Assembly: GCA_037179515.1 (NCBI GenBank)
Contig: JAXCGZ010021039.1
Location: forward strand, 2,501-66,500
Direction of reading: 5' to 3'
Origin: Halocaridina rubra
Lineage: Eukaryota > Arthropoda > Malacostraca > Decapoda > Atyidae
DNA length: 64,000 nt
Shown here: positions 33,139 to 49,340 of the stretch, piece by piece
Position numbering within the stretch: position 1 is the stretch's first letter
How the letters are laid out: each line of letters starts with the position of its first letter
The notes under the pieces: generated by a model
What the model was told of the DNA's origin: nothing
Database searches by the model: none
What the model saw: the letters and a program-made list of their open reading frames with translations, nothing else
Position numbers and translations under genes: made by a program

Positions 33139-34257
33139 TGACGTATGGGTTTCTTTTATCCCAGCGTACGCCACCACTGACGTATGGCTTTTATGATTAT
33201 CCCCTTCTAATGACACCACTGCCGTATGAGTTTTGGACTTCCACTTGAACTCACACTTTATAAGATGACTGGGTTACTGACGTAGGGCTTTTGGCTATTC
33301 CGCCGCAAGCCACCACTGACGTATGGCTTTTCCTCCTACGTACATCTATATTTATAATTATGGTAGCGTGGTCACAAGTTAATAAATGCTAGTGCCTGAT
33401 GGGTACGTGGTTACAAGGTAAGAATGGACAAGCAGTAGTTCCTTTACTTGTATTTATTCTAGAGTACAACACATCCAATGACGCCTCAAATGCCCCTATG
33501 CCTCAAATGGCCCAATGGCCCAATGGCCCAATGGCCCCCACCCTATGACTTTCACAAACTAGGATCTATTCGTGCCCCTGGCAAACTGCTAACTAAGTGT
33601 CTCTGCCCTGGGTGGCTCTTTAAATACCCCCAGGGGCAGGGCGTGGCTTAACATCCAATTCTCCAATGAAATCAGTCAGATCTAATCCTAGCAAATCAGC
33701 GCCAGGTTCAAAGTGGAATCCCTCCTACTTCCGGGGGGGGGGGGAAGTTATTGGGCATTTCTCCTGGGCAGGTTCCTGCGTACGAAACACAAGTTCATGT
33801 TTCGTGTGGTTTAGGAAAGGGCTAACTCTCGGCCTTTCCCACCCTCAGGTACTCCATGTCGGATGCCAAGCCTCAGGGGTCCGGTCACATATCTCCTTGA
33901 CGCCCTCTGCAAACACCGGCCGCACCGCAGGGAACAAGTGGGGAGAGTATTCTATTTCACCCTAGCCTCACATGTTTCTCTTCACGACTTGCGGTGTTTT
34001 CGAGGACTGAGGGTCCCTTATCCTGTAGGCCTCTTGGGGGGGGTGCATGGCGCCTGCGGTTAGTTCCAGGTGCCTAGCCACAACTCTTGGTGGTCCCAAG
34101 GGGACACATGGGCGGCACAAAAACTCATTAAAAGTGAGGGCATGTAATAGAATATCCGTGGCCTCGACTAACCATCACCCCTCAAGAGCTGTTACAAGTT
34201 TCAGATTCTGGCTTCAGCATGGCGGGCTGGCTTCAGCATGACAAAAGTCATACGACA
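33139..34257 (-). repeat. 3' LTR of the non-autonomous element
   Basis: Plus-strand ends TGACGTATGG...ACGACA. Contains several ccactgacgtatggcttt repeats near its left end, a 4x aatggccc tandem near 33500-33535, and a 12-nt G run. No difference from the other LTR found by eye, including the G run length. Confidence 0.9.
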
Positions 34258-34265
34258 TCCCTCCC
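34258..34265 (-). other. polypurine tract
   Basis: Minus strand GGGAGGGA immediately before the 3' LTR start TGTCG; the expected plus-strand DNA primer of an LTR element. Confidence 0.75.
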
Positions 34266-35504
34266 AACCAAAACTGAAATATCTCTTATTTCAGTCGAAG
34301 CATGGACTAGTTTTCCGGGAGCTCTTGGACATATCCTAGCTAACATTAGTTTACAATAGAAATGGGGCCGAATTATTTAAGCTATTTTCTAAGAATTCCT
34401 ATACAAATTACACAAACATACATATAGAGAGTACCTTTACAGACAACTAGAGCATGCAGGGTCTAGGTCCTTGTTGGAAATCTGAAATACAAACATATTC
34501 TTATATTTAAACAGCATAATTCCAGTGTGAAACTAACGTCAAACATTAATTAAGATCAACAAGTCAGTTTAAATCAAAACATTAATTCATCTACTTCTCT
34601 CGTTTCTTTAAAAGACAAAATTGAGTTAATTACAGTAGGATTATGACTCATTTAGAACATTAGCAAACAATTAAGTAGAGTATTAGCATGTTTAAACATG
34701 TAAAATGCAATAGACTATAACATCAACAGTAATTTTCTATAAGAGACCCTACCTTCATAAATTCTATTCCTATCATTATTAGGGGCATTGATTTGTCTTA
34801 AAATTAAGCCTTAAAAACTACTCCTGAAACAAAACATGTTTGACTGTGTGTAAAGTCAAAATATTTATCGGTTTTTATATGCAATTACTATTCAGAGACC
34901 ATTTAACATAAAAACTCAATGAATCTAAGGATTAAATCATAATTCAAATAATAAGAATGCTAAAACAAAACACTAATATTATTTAAGCAGAAAATAACTT
35001 ATTAGTCTTAGTTCTCATCTTACACTTTATCAATGGCACTTACTCAACACTATATTTAAGGGAGACTCTGAGTTTGCGCTTAAAATTTTCTTAAAGCTAG
35101 CAAAACAAAAAAATAAACATAAAAATAAAAATATTTTGTCTTCCCCTTTTTTTTTTTCTTTTTTAAAATACCCTTTTTTCTCTTTTCACTAAAGTTCGGA
35201 CATGTATAGGGATCATTTTTTTCTTTCTCATTTACGTGGCTTTTAAAGGTAGTATTTAAAATATTTTAAAATATTTCTGCGTTTCTTTTCCTCTCTTTTT
35301 ACTACCGTTATGACTCGTAGGGGGATCTCCTTGTTTCTGGGATTTCATCAAGATTACCTGGGGGTTTTAAAGTAGTTTAAAATTTTTATTCTTTTAGGAC
35401 TGTCCTCCCTGTCTTAGGACGACTTTTACTTTCTCTGTCCCTTGCTCATGAATTCTTGCTAGGTGCGATTCCCCGGTTTCTCTCGGCGGACTCTTACGCT
35501 TTCC
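34266..35504 (-). other. internal non-coding region of the LTR element
   Basis: AT-rich, no open frame worth naming on either strand, no similarity to gag or pol motifs. Confidence 0.7.
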
Positions 35505-35523
35505 AATCCCACCGCTGCCACCA
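35505..35523 (-). other. primer binding site, tRNA-Leu type
   Basis: Minus strand TGGTGGCAGCGGTGGGATT, one nt inside the 5' LTR. Its complement aatcccaccgctgccaCCA is the 3' end of the animal tRNA-Leu (UAG/AAG) acceptor plus CCA, from my knowledge of that tRNA. Confidence 0.8.
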
Positions 35524-35524
35524 C

Positions 35525-36643
35525 TGACGTATGGGTTTCTTTTATCCCAGCGTACGCCACCACTGACGTATGGCTTTTATGATTATCCCCTTCTAATGAC
35601 ACCACTGCCGTATGAGTTTTGGACTTCCACTTGAACTCACACTTTATAAGATGACTGGGTTACTGACGTAGGGCTTTTGGCTATTCCGCCGCAAGCCACC
35701 ACTGACGTATGGCTTTTCCTCCTACGTACATCTATATTTATAATTATGGTAGCGTGGTCACAAGTTAATAAATGCTAGTGCCTGATGGGTACGTGGTTAC
35801 AAGGTAAGAATGGACAAGCAGTAGTTCCTTTACTTGTATTTATTCTAGAGTACAACACATCCAATGACGCCTCAAATGCCCCTATGCCTCAAATGGCCCA
35901 ATGGCCCAATGGCCCAATGGCCCCCACCCTATGACTTTCACAAACTAGGATCTATTCGTGCCCCTGGCAAACTGCTAACTAAGTGTCTCTGCCCTGGGTG
36001 GCTCTTTAAATACCCCCAGGGGCAGGGCGTGGCTTAACATCCAATTCTCCAATGAAATCAGTCAGATCTAATCCTAGCAAATCAGCGCCAGGTTCAAAGT
36101 GGAATCCCTCCTACTTCCGGGGGGGGGGGGAAGTTATTGGGCATTTCTCCTGGGCAGGTTCCTGCGTACGAAACACAAGTTCATGTTTCGTGTGGTTTAG
36201 GAAAGGGCTAACTCTCGGCCTTTCCCACCCTCAGGTACTCCATGTCGGATGCCAAGCCTCAGGGGTCCGGTCACATATCTCCTTGACGCCCTCTGCAAAC
36301 ACCGGCCGCACCGCAGGGAACAAGTGGGGAGAGTATTCTATTTCACCCTAGCCTCACATGTTTCTCTTCACGACTTGCGGTGTTTTCGAGGACTGAGGGT
36401 CCCTTATCCTGTAGGCCTCTTGGGGGGGGTGCATGGCGCCTGCGGTTAGTTCCAGGTGCCTAGCCACAACTCTTGGTGGTCCCAAGGGGACACATGGGCG
36501 GCACAAAAACTCATTAAAAGTGAGGGCATGTAATAGAATATCCGTGGCCTCGACTAACCATCACCCCTCAAGAGCTGTTACAAGTTTCAGATTCTGGCTT
36601 CAGCATGGCGGGCTGGCTTCAGCATGACAAAAGTCATACGACA
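35525..36643 (-). repeat. 5' LTR of the non-autonomous element
   Basis: Same 1,119-bp sequence as 33139-34257. Short reading frames (64-99 codons) in it are the same in both LTRs and are not protein genes. Confidence 0.9.
36004..36012 (-). promoter_or_regulatory. candidate TATA box in 5' LTR
   Basis: Minus strand TATTTAAAG, preceded about 15-20 nt upstream by CCACGCCC (GC/GT-box-like). Located mid-LTR, where the U3/R border would fall. The identical copy in the 3' LTR is at 33618-33626. Confidence 0.45.
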
Positions 36644-36684
36644 AATTCACGATGGATGAATCGCGATATAGCGAGGGATTACTG
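36644..36684 (-). mobile_element. TigA 5' end, split by LTR element (terminal part)
   Basis: aattcacgatggatgaatcg...gagggattactg: the terminal 41 bp of the TigA copy begun at 33050. Confidence 0.75.
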
Positions 36685-36688
36685 TGTG

Positions 36689-36784
<96 letters not shown>
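36685..36784. repeat. (TA)n between two TigA ends
   Basis: tgtgtaaa followed by about 92 bp of TA; a TigA 5' terminus is on the left and a TigA 3' terminus (cagtgttgcctcactta) on the right. Confidence 0.96.
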
Positions 36785-38413
<1,629 letters not shown>

Positions 38414-38479
38414 CAGTAATCCCCCCCTTATCGCGGTAGTTCGGTTCCGGGACCCGGTGCGAGACAGGAAAACCATGAA

Positions 38480-39260
38480 GTAGGATCAGCCTATATGTAC
38501 ATAGATAATTTAATTTGTTTTTACATTTACACTGTATAAACCCTCCCTGTACTGTTAACAAACCACCCTTTACTACATAAATAACAGCATGCAACGTAAA
38601 TTTATATGAAAGTGATAGATAAAATTACGGTGAATGAAGTGGTAATTACATGACATACTCATGTACATAGGTATTTTACAATTATTTTTACGTTTACGTA
38701 CTGTATAAAGTCTCCCTGCACTGTTAAAAAAACACCCTTTACATTATAAGTATCAGCAAGCAACGTTAATTTACATGAAAGTGATAGATATAATTACGGT
38801 GAATGAAGTGGTAATTACATGACATACTCATGTACATAGGTATTTTTCAATTATTTTTACGTTTACTTACTGTATAAACCCTCCCTGCACTGTTAAAAAA
38901 AACACCCCTTACATTATAAATAACAGCAAGCAACGTAAATTTTTATGAAAGTGATAGGAAAACTTACCGTGAATGAGGTGATGATGACGTGACATACATA
39001 GGTATTTTACAGTTATTTTTACGTTTACGTACTGTATAAACCCTCCCTGCACTGTTAAAAAAACACCCTTTACATTATAAATAACAGCAAGCAACGTAAA
39101 TTTACATGAAAGTGATAGATAAAATTACGGTGAATGAAGTGGTAATTACATGACATCCTCATGTACATGGGTATTTTACAATTATTATAAATAGCAGCAT
39201 GCAACGTAAATTTATATGTACGTGATAGGTAAACTTACCGTGAATGAGGTGATGATGATC
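38480..39260 (-). repeat. TigA 3' subterminal units, ~5 copies
   Basis: Period about 155-165 bp. Each has tcatgtacataggtatttta, an accctccctgcactgttaa core and gcaagcaacgtaaattta. More copies than in the 4.1-kb element (two), so the array varies in number between copies. Confidence 0.8.
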
Positions 39261-39303
39261 TTTCTTGACCGCAGAGGAAATTATTTCGCAGCCAATAAAA
39301 GCT

Positions 39304-41071
39304 TTACGGCTGCTTTTTGGGGGAGAAGAACATGGTAATGGGGAGTTGCTGTCGTTGTTTCTTCATTTGTTGGAAGATGGTATGGTAAGGAATCATGGCA
39401 TCGTCGAGAAAATTACAGAAGGTCACCGAACGAACCATATTATCGTCATATTCCTGCGAGAGTTGTTGGAGTGCTTTAAAATGTTCATACATGGCTGCCA
39501 AACGTTCGAGTGTAAGGCCAGGTTCTTCAATATCTTGTGCGTTTCCTCAAGTTCTTCCTCTTCTTCGCTCGCTGATTTCGTCATTTCTTCCAAGTCTTCA
39601 TCAGTCAAAGGCTGCGAGTGGCAGTCAATCAGTTCATTCACGTCTTCGTAAGTCATATCTTTAAAGCCTTCTCCTCCTAGCAATGCAGCCAACTTCACAG
39701 CTTTCGCAACTGCCGCCTTCTGCACTTCGTCAGGAGCAAATCCCCTGTAGTCATGGATGACTTCGGGGCACAATTTCTTCCAGCTGGCATTGATTGTGGC
39801 CGACTTCATCTCTTTGATTGCTTTCTAAATATTTTGTAGGTATGTGGCAATTGTGTAATTACGCCAGTATGTCTTCATTGAGAAGTCTTTGTCCGAATCC
39901 ATGGCTTAAACAAGGTTTGCCAGGGCTTTTCATGTGTAGAGAGCCTTGAACGCACGAATAACGCCTTGCTCCATAGACTGATTCAGTGACGTTGTATTTG
40001 GTGGCAGGAACTCTACTTGAACACCGTCATATTCGAGATTATTTGCGTGGTCACCAGCATTATCCATCAAAAGAAGGACTTTAAATTCAAGGCCTTTTTC
40101 CGCAAGATAAAGTTTTACCTGAGGGATAAAGCATTGGTGAAACCAGTCCGATGAGAGGCTTTTCGTGATCCATGCCTTAGGGTTATGTATCCAATACACT
40201 GGCAGCAGATTCTTATTCTTGTTCTTCAAAGCCCTAGGGTTCTTTGACATGTAGATAAGCCCGGGCTTTAACATGAAGCCCGCAGCATTCCCGCACATGA
40301 TGAGGGTAACGCGATCTTTGTGCGTTTTAAATCCCGGGGCTTTAGCTTCGTCCTTGAAGAGAAAAGTGCGAGATGGCATTCTCTTCCAAAATAAGCCAGT
40401 CTCATCCATGTTGAAGGCTTGCTCAGGAACATATTCCCCTTCGGCGATAATTTTCTTGAAGTCGTTCGTGACGTAATTTTTTGCGGCAGCTGTATCTGCA
40501 GAGGCAGCTTCGCCAGGCACTGAAACACTTTTTAGGCCATAGCGTTTTTGAAATTTGAAGAACCATCCCTTGCTAGTCCAGAACGGTTGTATCCTCGATG
40601 GAGAATCGCTGGAGGGTTCTGGTTGTGGGTCGTCGATATCTTCTCTCTCTCCTCCTCTCCACGGTCGCCACTGTCGTCATCGGGTTCATTTGCAGTGAAT
40701 GTCTTGTACAGCTTCTTCGCCTTTGTTTGTATGATATTGGTGTCTAAGCTGATGTTTTTCTTTCTGCAATCAGCAATCCACAGGGCCAAAGCAGCCTCCA
40801 TCCGCACTACTGCCTTATTGCGGGATGTTACGACCCTCTTCGCTGATTTATCAAAAGAAATGCTCGCTGTTTTCCTGATCTTTGCCTCGTCCTTTTTGAT
40901 GTAGCGAACAGTAGATTCATTTAGCCCATAATAGCGGCCGACATCCACAAACCTTTTTCCTTCTTTCAACATATCTAAGAGTTTCACTTTAGCTACAATG
41001 GTTAACATTTTCCTTTGCCGCTTAGGCTGACTACCAGAAGCCTCAGAAGGTGAAGGACGTTTGGGAGGCAT
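39304..41071 (-). pseudogene. TigA transposase, near-complete but broken
   Basis: The ATG is at 41071. Residues 1-60 form the helix-turn-helix (QRKMLTIVAK, YYGLNESTVRYIKK), followed by the second DNA-binding helix region (MEAALALWIADC). A frameshift lies near 40650. The core then reads in one frame (40520-39930): GEAASADTAA, QAFNMDETGLFWKR (first Asp intact), VTLIMCGNAAG, LLLMDNAGDHA (second Asp), but the third motif is NQSMEQGVIRA with Glu in place of the usual Asp of QPMDQG. An in-frame stop follows KALYT, then stops until the acidic C-terminus (PLTDEDLEEM, SEEEEELEE, QLPITMFFSP), which has another shift. Least damaged TigA gene here. Confidence 0.9.
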
Positions 41072-41309
41072 TGCAAAGGTTAAATTACGTGTGAAAACAC
41101 AATCACAACAAAACGTATTAATAAGCACAACGAGAACGGCGCACACATGAGTTAGACTGAGGGAGTGAGGCGGCACATTGGAAATTGGAGAGAAAAGCAA
41201 ACTGCAATGAAAAAGCCAATCAGACCCCATGATACAGAACATATTGAAAAACAATTCTGTGATTCGTCGTCTCCCGACCTTTCAGCCAATAGCATTCCAT
41301 GAACTATCT

Positions 41310-42148
41310 TTCCGAAACGCTGATAGCGGTATCGTATTTTACATGGTGCAATACTGTTAGTACTTTATGTTTTTTATTATTTTTTACTGTTTTATTATTC
41401 TTAGGCTAGGTAATACTTGTTTTATCAATAAAATAATGAAAATTTTAATATTCACTAGGTCACGTAGGTGAGAGCCTTTGCGTTATCCGAAACGAGATAC
41501 CGGTATCGTATTTTTCATGGTGCAATACTATTAGTACTGTATTTATGTTTTTTACTATTTTTTACTGTTTTATTATTCTTCGGCTAGGAAATACTTGTTT
41601 TATCAATAAAATTATGAAAATTTTAATATTCACTAGGTCACGTATGTGAGAGCCTTTGCGTTCTCCGAAACACTGATACCAGTATCGTATTTTACGTGGT
41701 GCAATACTGTTAGTATTTATGTTTTTTACTATTTTTTACTGTTTTATTATTCTTAGGCTAAGAAATACTTTTTTTTATCAATAAAATCATGAAACTACTG
41801 GAAATATAAATATATATGCTAGCTCACGTAGCTGCGACCCCAATACATTGTGCGCTATCGGGCACTATTTCGCATGATGCAATACTGTGAGTTATACTGT
41901 ACGTACGTATATCTAAATTTTTACTATTTTTTACTGTTATATTATTCGTAGGCTGGGAAAAAAAATATTTTATCAATTAAATAATAAAATTTATTTTTTT
42001 TTTTAAATGAAAATACTGAAAATTTTTATTTTTTCAATATTTTAATATTTTTGCGTATACCCAAAAAATAAAATAATAATTTTCCCTAAAATCACCGCGA
42101 TACAGTGAGAACGCGAACCAAGAAACGCGATACAGCGGGGGATCACTG
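41310..42148 (-). repeat. TigA 5' subterminal units, ~3 copies plus terminus
   Basis: Three ~180-bp units with ctattttttactgttttatt, cctaagaa-type and gataccggtatcg motifs (GATACCGGTATC near 41500), then the 5' terminal region. Confidence 0.75.
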
Positions 42149-43648
<1,500 letters not shown>

Positions 43649-43737
43649 CTTGTTCCTTTCATGCGCGATTTTTTTATATGCGAAATTGCAATAGCGCCCC
43701 CCAAATATAATAGTAAAAAAGTCGGAATTCGCGAATA

Positions 43738-44316
<579 letters not shown>

Positions 44317-44860
44317 ATTTCACTTACATTTTATAGAATATATTTATATTAAAAGGAGAATAGTCTTACAAACAACGCATACATCAGTTACTTTACAAGC
44401 TGATGAGTCGTTTGGGGCAGCAAATGATAAATATAATAATGCACTTTTAATAAAAACGTTAATGAGTTAAAAGACCGTTAAATTAATTTCCTTTCCACGA
44501 ATCCTTTGTAATGTCTCTCTTAAACAGGAATTAGGTAGAAATTTTTCATCTTATTATGTAAATACAATTATTGCTTTAGTCTTAATCACGTTCATTACAG
44601 TGCTCATTTTAAAGGTAATAAACCTAAGTTTTAATTCGATTTTTGTAAAGAAATATGAGAGAGAGTAATTGGATACATTTTATTAACAAATTTGTCATTC
44701 AGAAACCAGATAAAAATTTGAAAATGGAAGGAGGATGCAAAACACATATTTTGAAAATATTAAGTACATAAGAATAGGGGACACTGCAACATGCTTACTG
44801 GTACACACGAGGCAGTTCCATTTTTGAATGATAAAAAAAATGCGGAAAAAAGTAACAAGG

Positions 44861-44880
44861 TATATATATATATATACTGC

Positions 44881-44968
<88 letters not shown>
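44861..44968. repeat. (TA)n between two TigJ ends
   Basis: About 105 bp of TA with a ctgcatg interruption near 44878; TigJ termini face away on both sides. Confidence 0.95.
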
Positions 44969-44972
<4 letters not shown>

Positions 44973-45506
44973 CTTGTTCTCAAAATAACGCCTAGATAGG
45001 TCCTCAGAAGTGTCGGGTGAATGGAAAATCGCGTGAAAAAACAAGTCATTTTCCATAGGAAACAATGATAAAGGGCATAGATATGTTCCAAACCTTACAT
45101 AGACTCACCATGCCAGATATAAGATAAGTAAAAAACATATTTTATTACTACATAGCAAAGCAGAAAGTCCTGTATCTATTTTTTAGAGTATACAAAAGAT
45201 ATTCATATTCACTATACAGCTAGAAATTAACATACATTACTGTACTGTACTCTATTATGCAGTTGGCAACAGTCATACAGTACACTTGGACATGCATGGT
45301 GGCCGTGAGCAAGTAACTTATACGGTAGAAGAGGAGGAGGATGCAGGAGAACGAACCTCTCTCTGCAGATGTAAACAAAGATAAAATAAAAATTATAAAT
45401 AACCAAAGCAAGACTAAAAAGCGAAAAAAGAAAATAATTATGCAATGCCTAAATCTACCATATGACAGATTAAAAAAAATTAAAATACATTCTCCAAAGA
45501 GGCACA
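44969..45506 (+). mobile_element. TigJ terminal region and subterminal unit
   Basis: acaccttgttctcaaaataa at 44969, then the unit with gggcaacag-like, ggtagaagaggaggagga and aatgcctaaatctacc, the last being the Lin-1 junction at 45447. It is cut off near 45506, where TigA 5' sequence begins. Confidence 0.7.
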
Positions 45507-45720
45507 GTATTAACAGTACTAACAGTATTGCAACATGTAAAATACGATACCGGTATCAGCGTTTTGGACAAAGGCTCGCACCTACGTGAGATAGTGTCCG
45601 ATAGCGTACAATGTATTGGGGTCGCACCTACGTGAGCTAGAATATATATTATATATCCAGTAGTTTCATGATCTTATTGATAAAAAAAAAAAAAAAAAAA
45701 AAAAACTCTAATAATGAATT
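45507..45720 (+). mobile_element. TigA 5' unit fragment
   Basis: acagtattgcaacatgtaaa with GATACCGGTATC at about 45546, gtgtccgatagcgtacaatg, then an A run. No termini. Confidence 0.65.
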
Positions 45721-47105
<1,385 letters not shown>

Positions 47106-47706
47106 AATATTCAGTGTAGCTGTAGGCATAAAAAAAGAACTGTAACTGAAGGAAAACTTAACATCGAACTGTCCTGGACAGACCTATTTAAGTTCAAAAA
47201 ACCTTCAGCTGTAGTATCGCAACGGGCGGCACGAAGATGCAAACATTTTGGCACCTCCGTATCAGCTGATGCACCCTCGCACACTATTTCCCTGACGATA
47301 TTATATCAAAAGTTTGTTTGTTGTTTGTTCTTAATGCTTTTTTTCAATTTACTTCATAATATTCGATCGCTTTAAGCGGTAGAAGAGGAGGAGGATGCAG
47401 GAGAACGAACCTCTATCTGCAAACGTTTTGGCGCTTCCGTATCAGCTGATGCTTGTCACTATTCAGTCACAATATCTTACTCATGAAATATTTATTTACT
47501 CACCCTGTTTGGGGTTTATCTAATTTTCAAGATATAGTATTATTAATATTCCTTGGTTCAAAACATTATTCTATCTTCTTTACATATTGACCATGCTGCA
47601 TGAAATCTTAACGTAAACAAAGTTAACTGAGAGAAAAAGAAAGCTATACAATTCGTTACAAAGAAAACGTATATCGTACTGTACACGGGAAACTTAAATG
47701 AAATAC
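47106..47706 (+). repeat. TigJ-derived mosaic units
   Basis: The first ~135 bp are unassigned. Then come cgtatcagctgatgcaccc, ccctgacgatattatatc, a tttgtttgttgtttgttctt-like piece and taagcggtagaagaggagg (one composite unit), followed by the same tail (tgtttggggtttatctaatt, atgggaaacttaaatga-type) as at 49870-50120. Confidence 0.6.
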
Positions 47707-47859
47707 CATAATCCTTCGCTGTATCGCGTTTCTTGGCTCGCGTTTTCACTGTACGGCATTTTTTTTTTTTTTTTTTTTTTTGGGGGGGGGGGTATATGGA
47801 AAAATATTAAAATATAACAAAAAAAATTTCAGTATTTTAATTTTTTTATTGAAAAAAAC

Positions 47860-48830
47860 ATATTTCATTATCTAATTGATAAAAAAAATTTATTTCCCAG
47901 CCTACAAATAATAAAACAGTAAAAAATAGTAAAAAACATAAATTTAGATATACAGTATACCTCACAGTATTGCATCATGTGAAATAGTGTCATATAGCGT
48001 ACAATGTATTGGGGTCGCAGCTACGTGAGCTAGCATATATATTTATGTTTCCAGTACTTTCATGATTTTATTGATAAAAAAGCGTTATTTCTTAGCCCAA
48101 GAATAATAAAACAGTAAAAAATAGTAAAAAAAACATAAATACTAACAGTATTGCACCATGTAAGATACGATAACGGTATAAGCGTTTCGGAAAACGAAAA
48201 GGGTCGAACCTACGTAAGATAGTACATATTGAAATTTTCATTATTTTATTGATAAAACAAGTATTTCCTAGCCTAAGAGTAATAAAACAGTAAAAAATAG
48301 TAAAAAACTTAAATTTAGATATCTAACTCACAGTGTTAAATAGTAAAAAACATAAATTTAGATATATAACTCACAGTATTGCATCATGTGAAATAGTGTC
48401 CGATAGCGTGCAATGTATTGGGGTCTCACCTACGTGACCTAGCATATATATTAAAATTTCCAGTAGTTTCATGATTTTATTGATAAAAAAACGTATTTCT
48501 TAGCCTAAATAATAAAAGAGTAAAAAATAGTAAAAAACATAAATACTAACAGTATTGCAACATGTAAAATACGATACCGGTATCAGCGTTTTGGACAAAG
48601 GCTCGCACCTACGTGAGATAGTGTCCGATAGCGTACAATGTATTGGGGTCGCACCTACGTGAGCTAGAATATATATTATATATCCAGTAGTTTCATGATC
48701 TTATTGATAAAAAAACGTATTTCTTAGACTAAGAATAATAAAACAGTAAAAAATAGTAAAAAACATAAATACTAACAGTATTGCAACATGTAAAATACAA
48801 TACCGCTATCAGTGTTTCGGACAAAGGCTT
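47860..48830 (+). repeat. TigA 5' subterminal units, ~5 copies
   Basis: Repeats of tttcatgattttattgat, agaataataaaacagtaaaa, and gata(a/c)cggtat(a/c)agcgttt-type motifs; GATACCGGTATC near 48573. Consistent with copy-number expansion compared with the two to three units in other copies. Confidence 0.75.
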
Positions 48831-48950
48831 CCACCATCTTCCATTGTCTTGCCTCACTTGTTCAGTCTAACTCATGTGTGCGCCGTTCACGTTGTGCTTA
48901 TTAATACGTTTTGCTTGTGATTTTTTTACTCGCATATTTTAACCTTTGCA

Positions 48951-49034
48951 ATGCCTCCCAAGCATCCTTCATCTTCTAAGGCTTCTTATAGTGAGCCTAA
49001 GCAGCAAAGGAAAATGTTAACCATAACAGATAAG
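48951..49034 (+). pseudogene. TigA transposase N-terminal fragment
   Basis: 28 codons (MPPKHPSSSK...LTITDKV) joined at GGTAA to the 3' subterminal unit, exactly as at 201-284. The two elements descend from one deletion event. Confidence 0.75.
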
Positions 49035-49340
49035 GTAAGTTTGCCTATCACGTACATATAAATTTACGTTGCATGCTGTTATTTATAAAGTAAAGGGTGG
49101 TTTTTTAACAGTGCAGGGAGGGTTTATACAGTAAACGTAAAAATAATTGTAAAATACCCATGTACATGAGTATGTCATATAAATTTACGCTTTCATGCTG
49201 TTATTTATGAAGTAAAGGGTGGTTTGTTAACAGTACAGGGAGGGTTTATGCAGTTTATACAGTGTAAGCGTAAAAATAAATTAAAATATCTACGCACTGG
49301 GTCCCGGAACCGAACCTTCGCGATAATTGAAGGAACACTG

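Larger units (their letters stand above)
33139..36643 (-). mobile_element. non-autonomous LTR retrotransposon, 3.5 kb
   Basis: Two directly repeated 1,119-bp LTRs (constant offset 2,386 bp) flank a 1,267-bp internal region without coding potential. On the minus strand a tRNA-Leu-type primer site lies 1 nt from the 5' LTR and a GGGAGGGA polypurine tract abuts the 3' LTR. A 4-bp aatt is duplicated at the borders. All cis signals are present but no gag or pol, so it must borrow proteins from a relative (TRIM/LARD-like category). The sequence is unrelated to the Gmr1-like element. Confidence 0.88.
38414..42148 (-). mobile_element. TigA full-length copy inserted in another TigA
   Basis: 3' terminus cagtaatccccccctta at 38414 and 5' terminus gggggatcactg ending 42148. 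TA is duplicated at 38412-38413 and 42149-42150. It holds about five 3' subterminal units (38480-39260), the transposase pseudogene, and about three 5' units (41310-41920). At 3.7 kb it is the largest TigA copy here. Confidence 0.88.
47707..49340 (+). mobile_element. TigA derivative with expanded 5' array
   Basis: Degenerate 5' terminus (cataatccttcgctgtatcg), G run, about five 5' subterminal units to 48830, leader, the first 28 transposase codons, and two 3' units. The 3' terminus ends gaaggaacactg at 49340. Same deletion joint as the element at 1-630. Confidence 0.8.

Noticed and set aside
33666..34241. Open frames of 64-99 codons repeated at 36052-36627
   Set aside because: They lie in the two LTRs of a non-coding retrotransposon and overlap each other; the match only reflects LTR identity.
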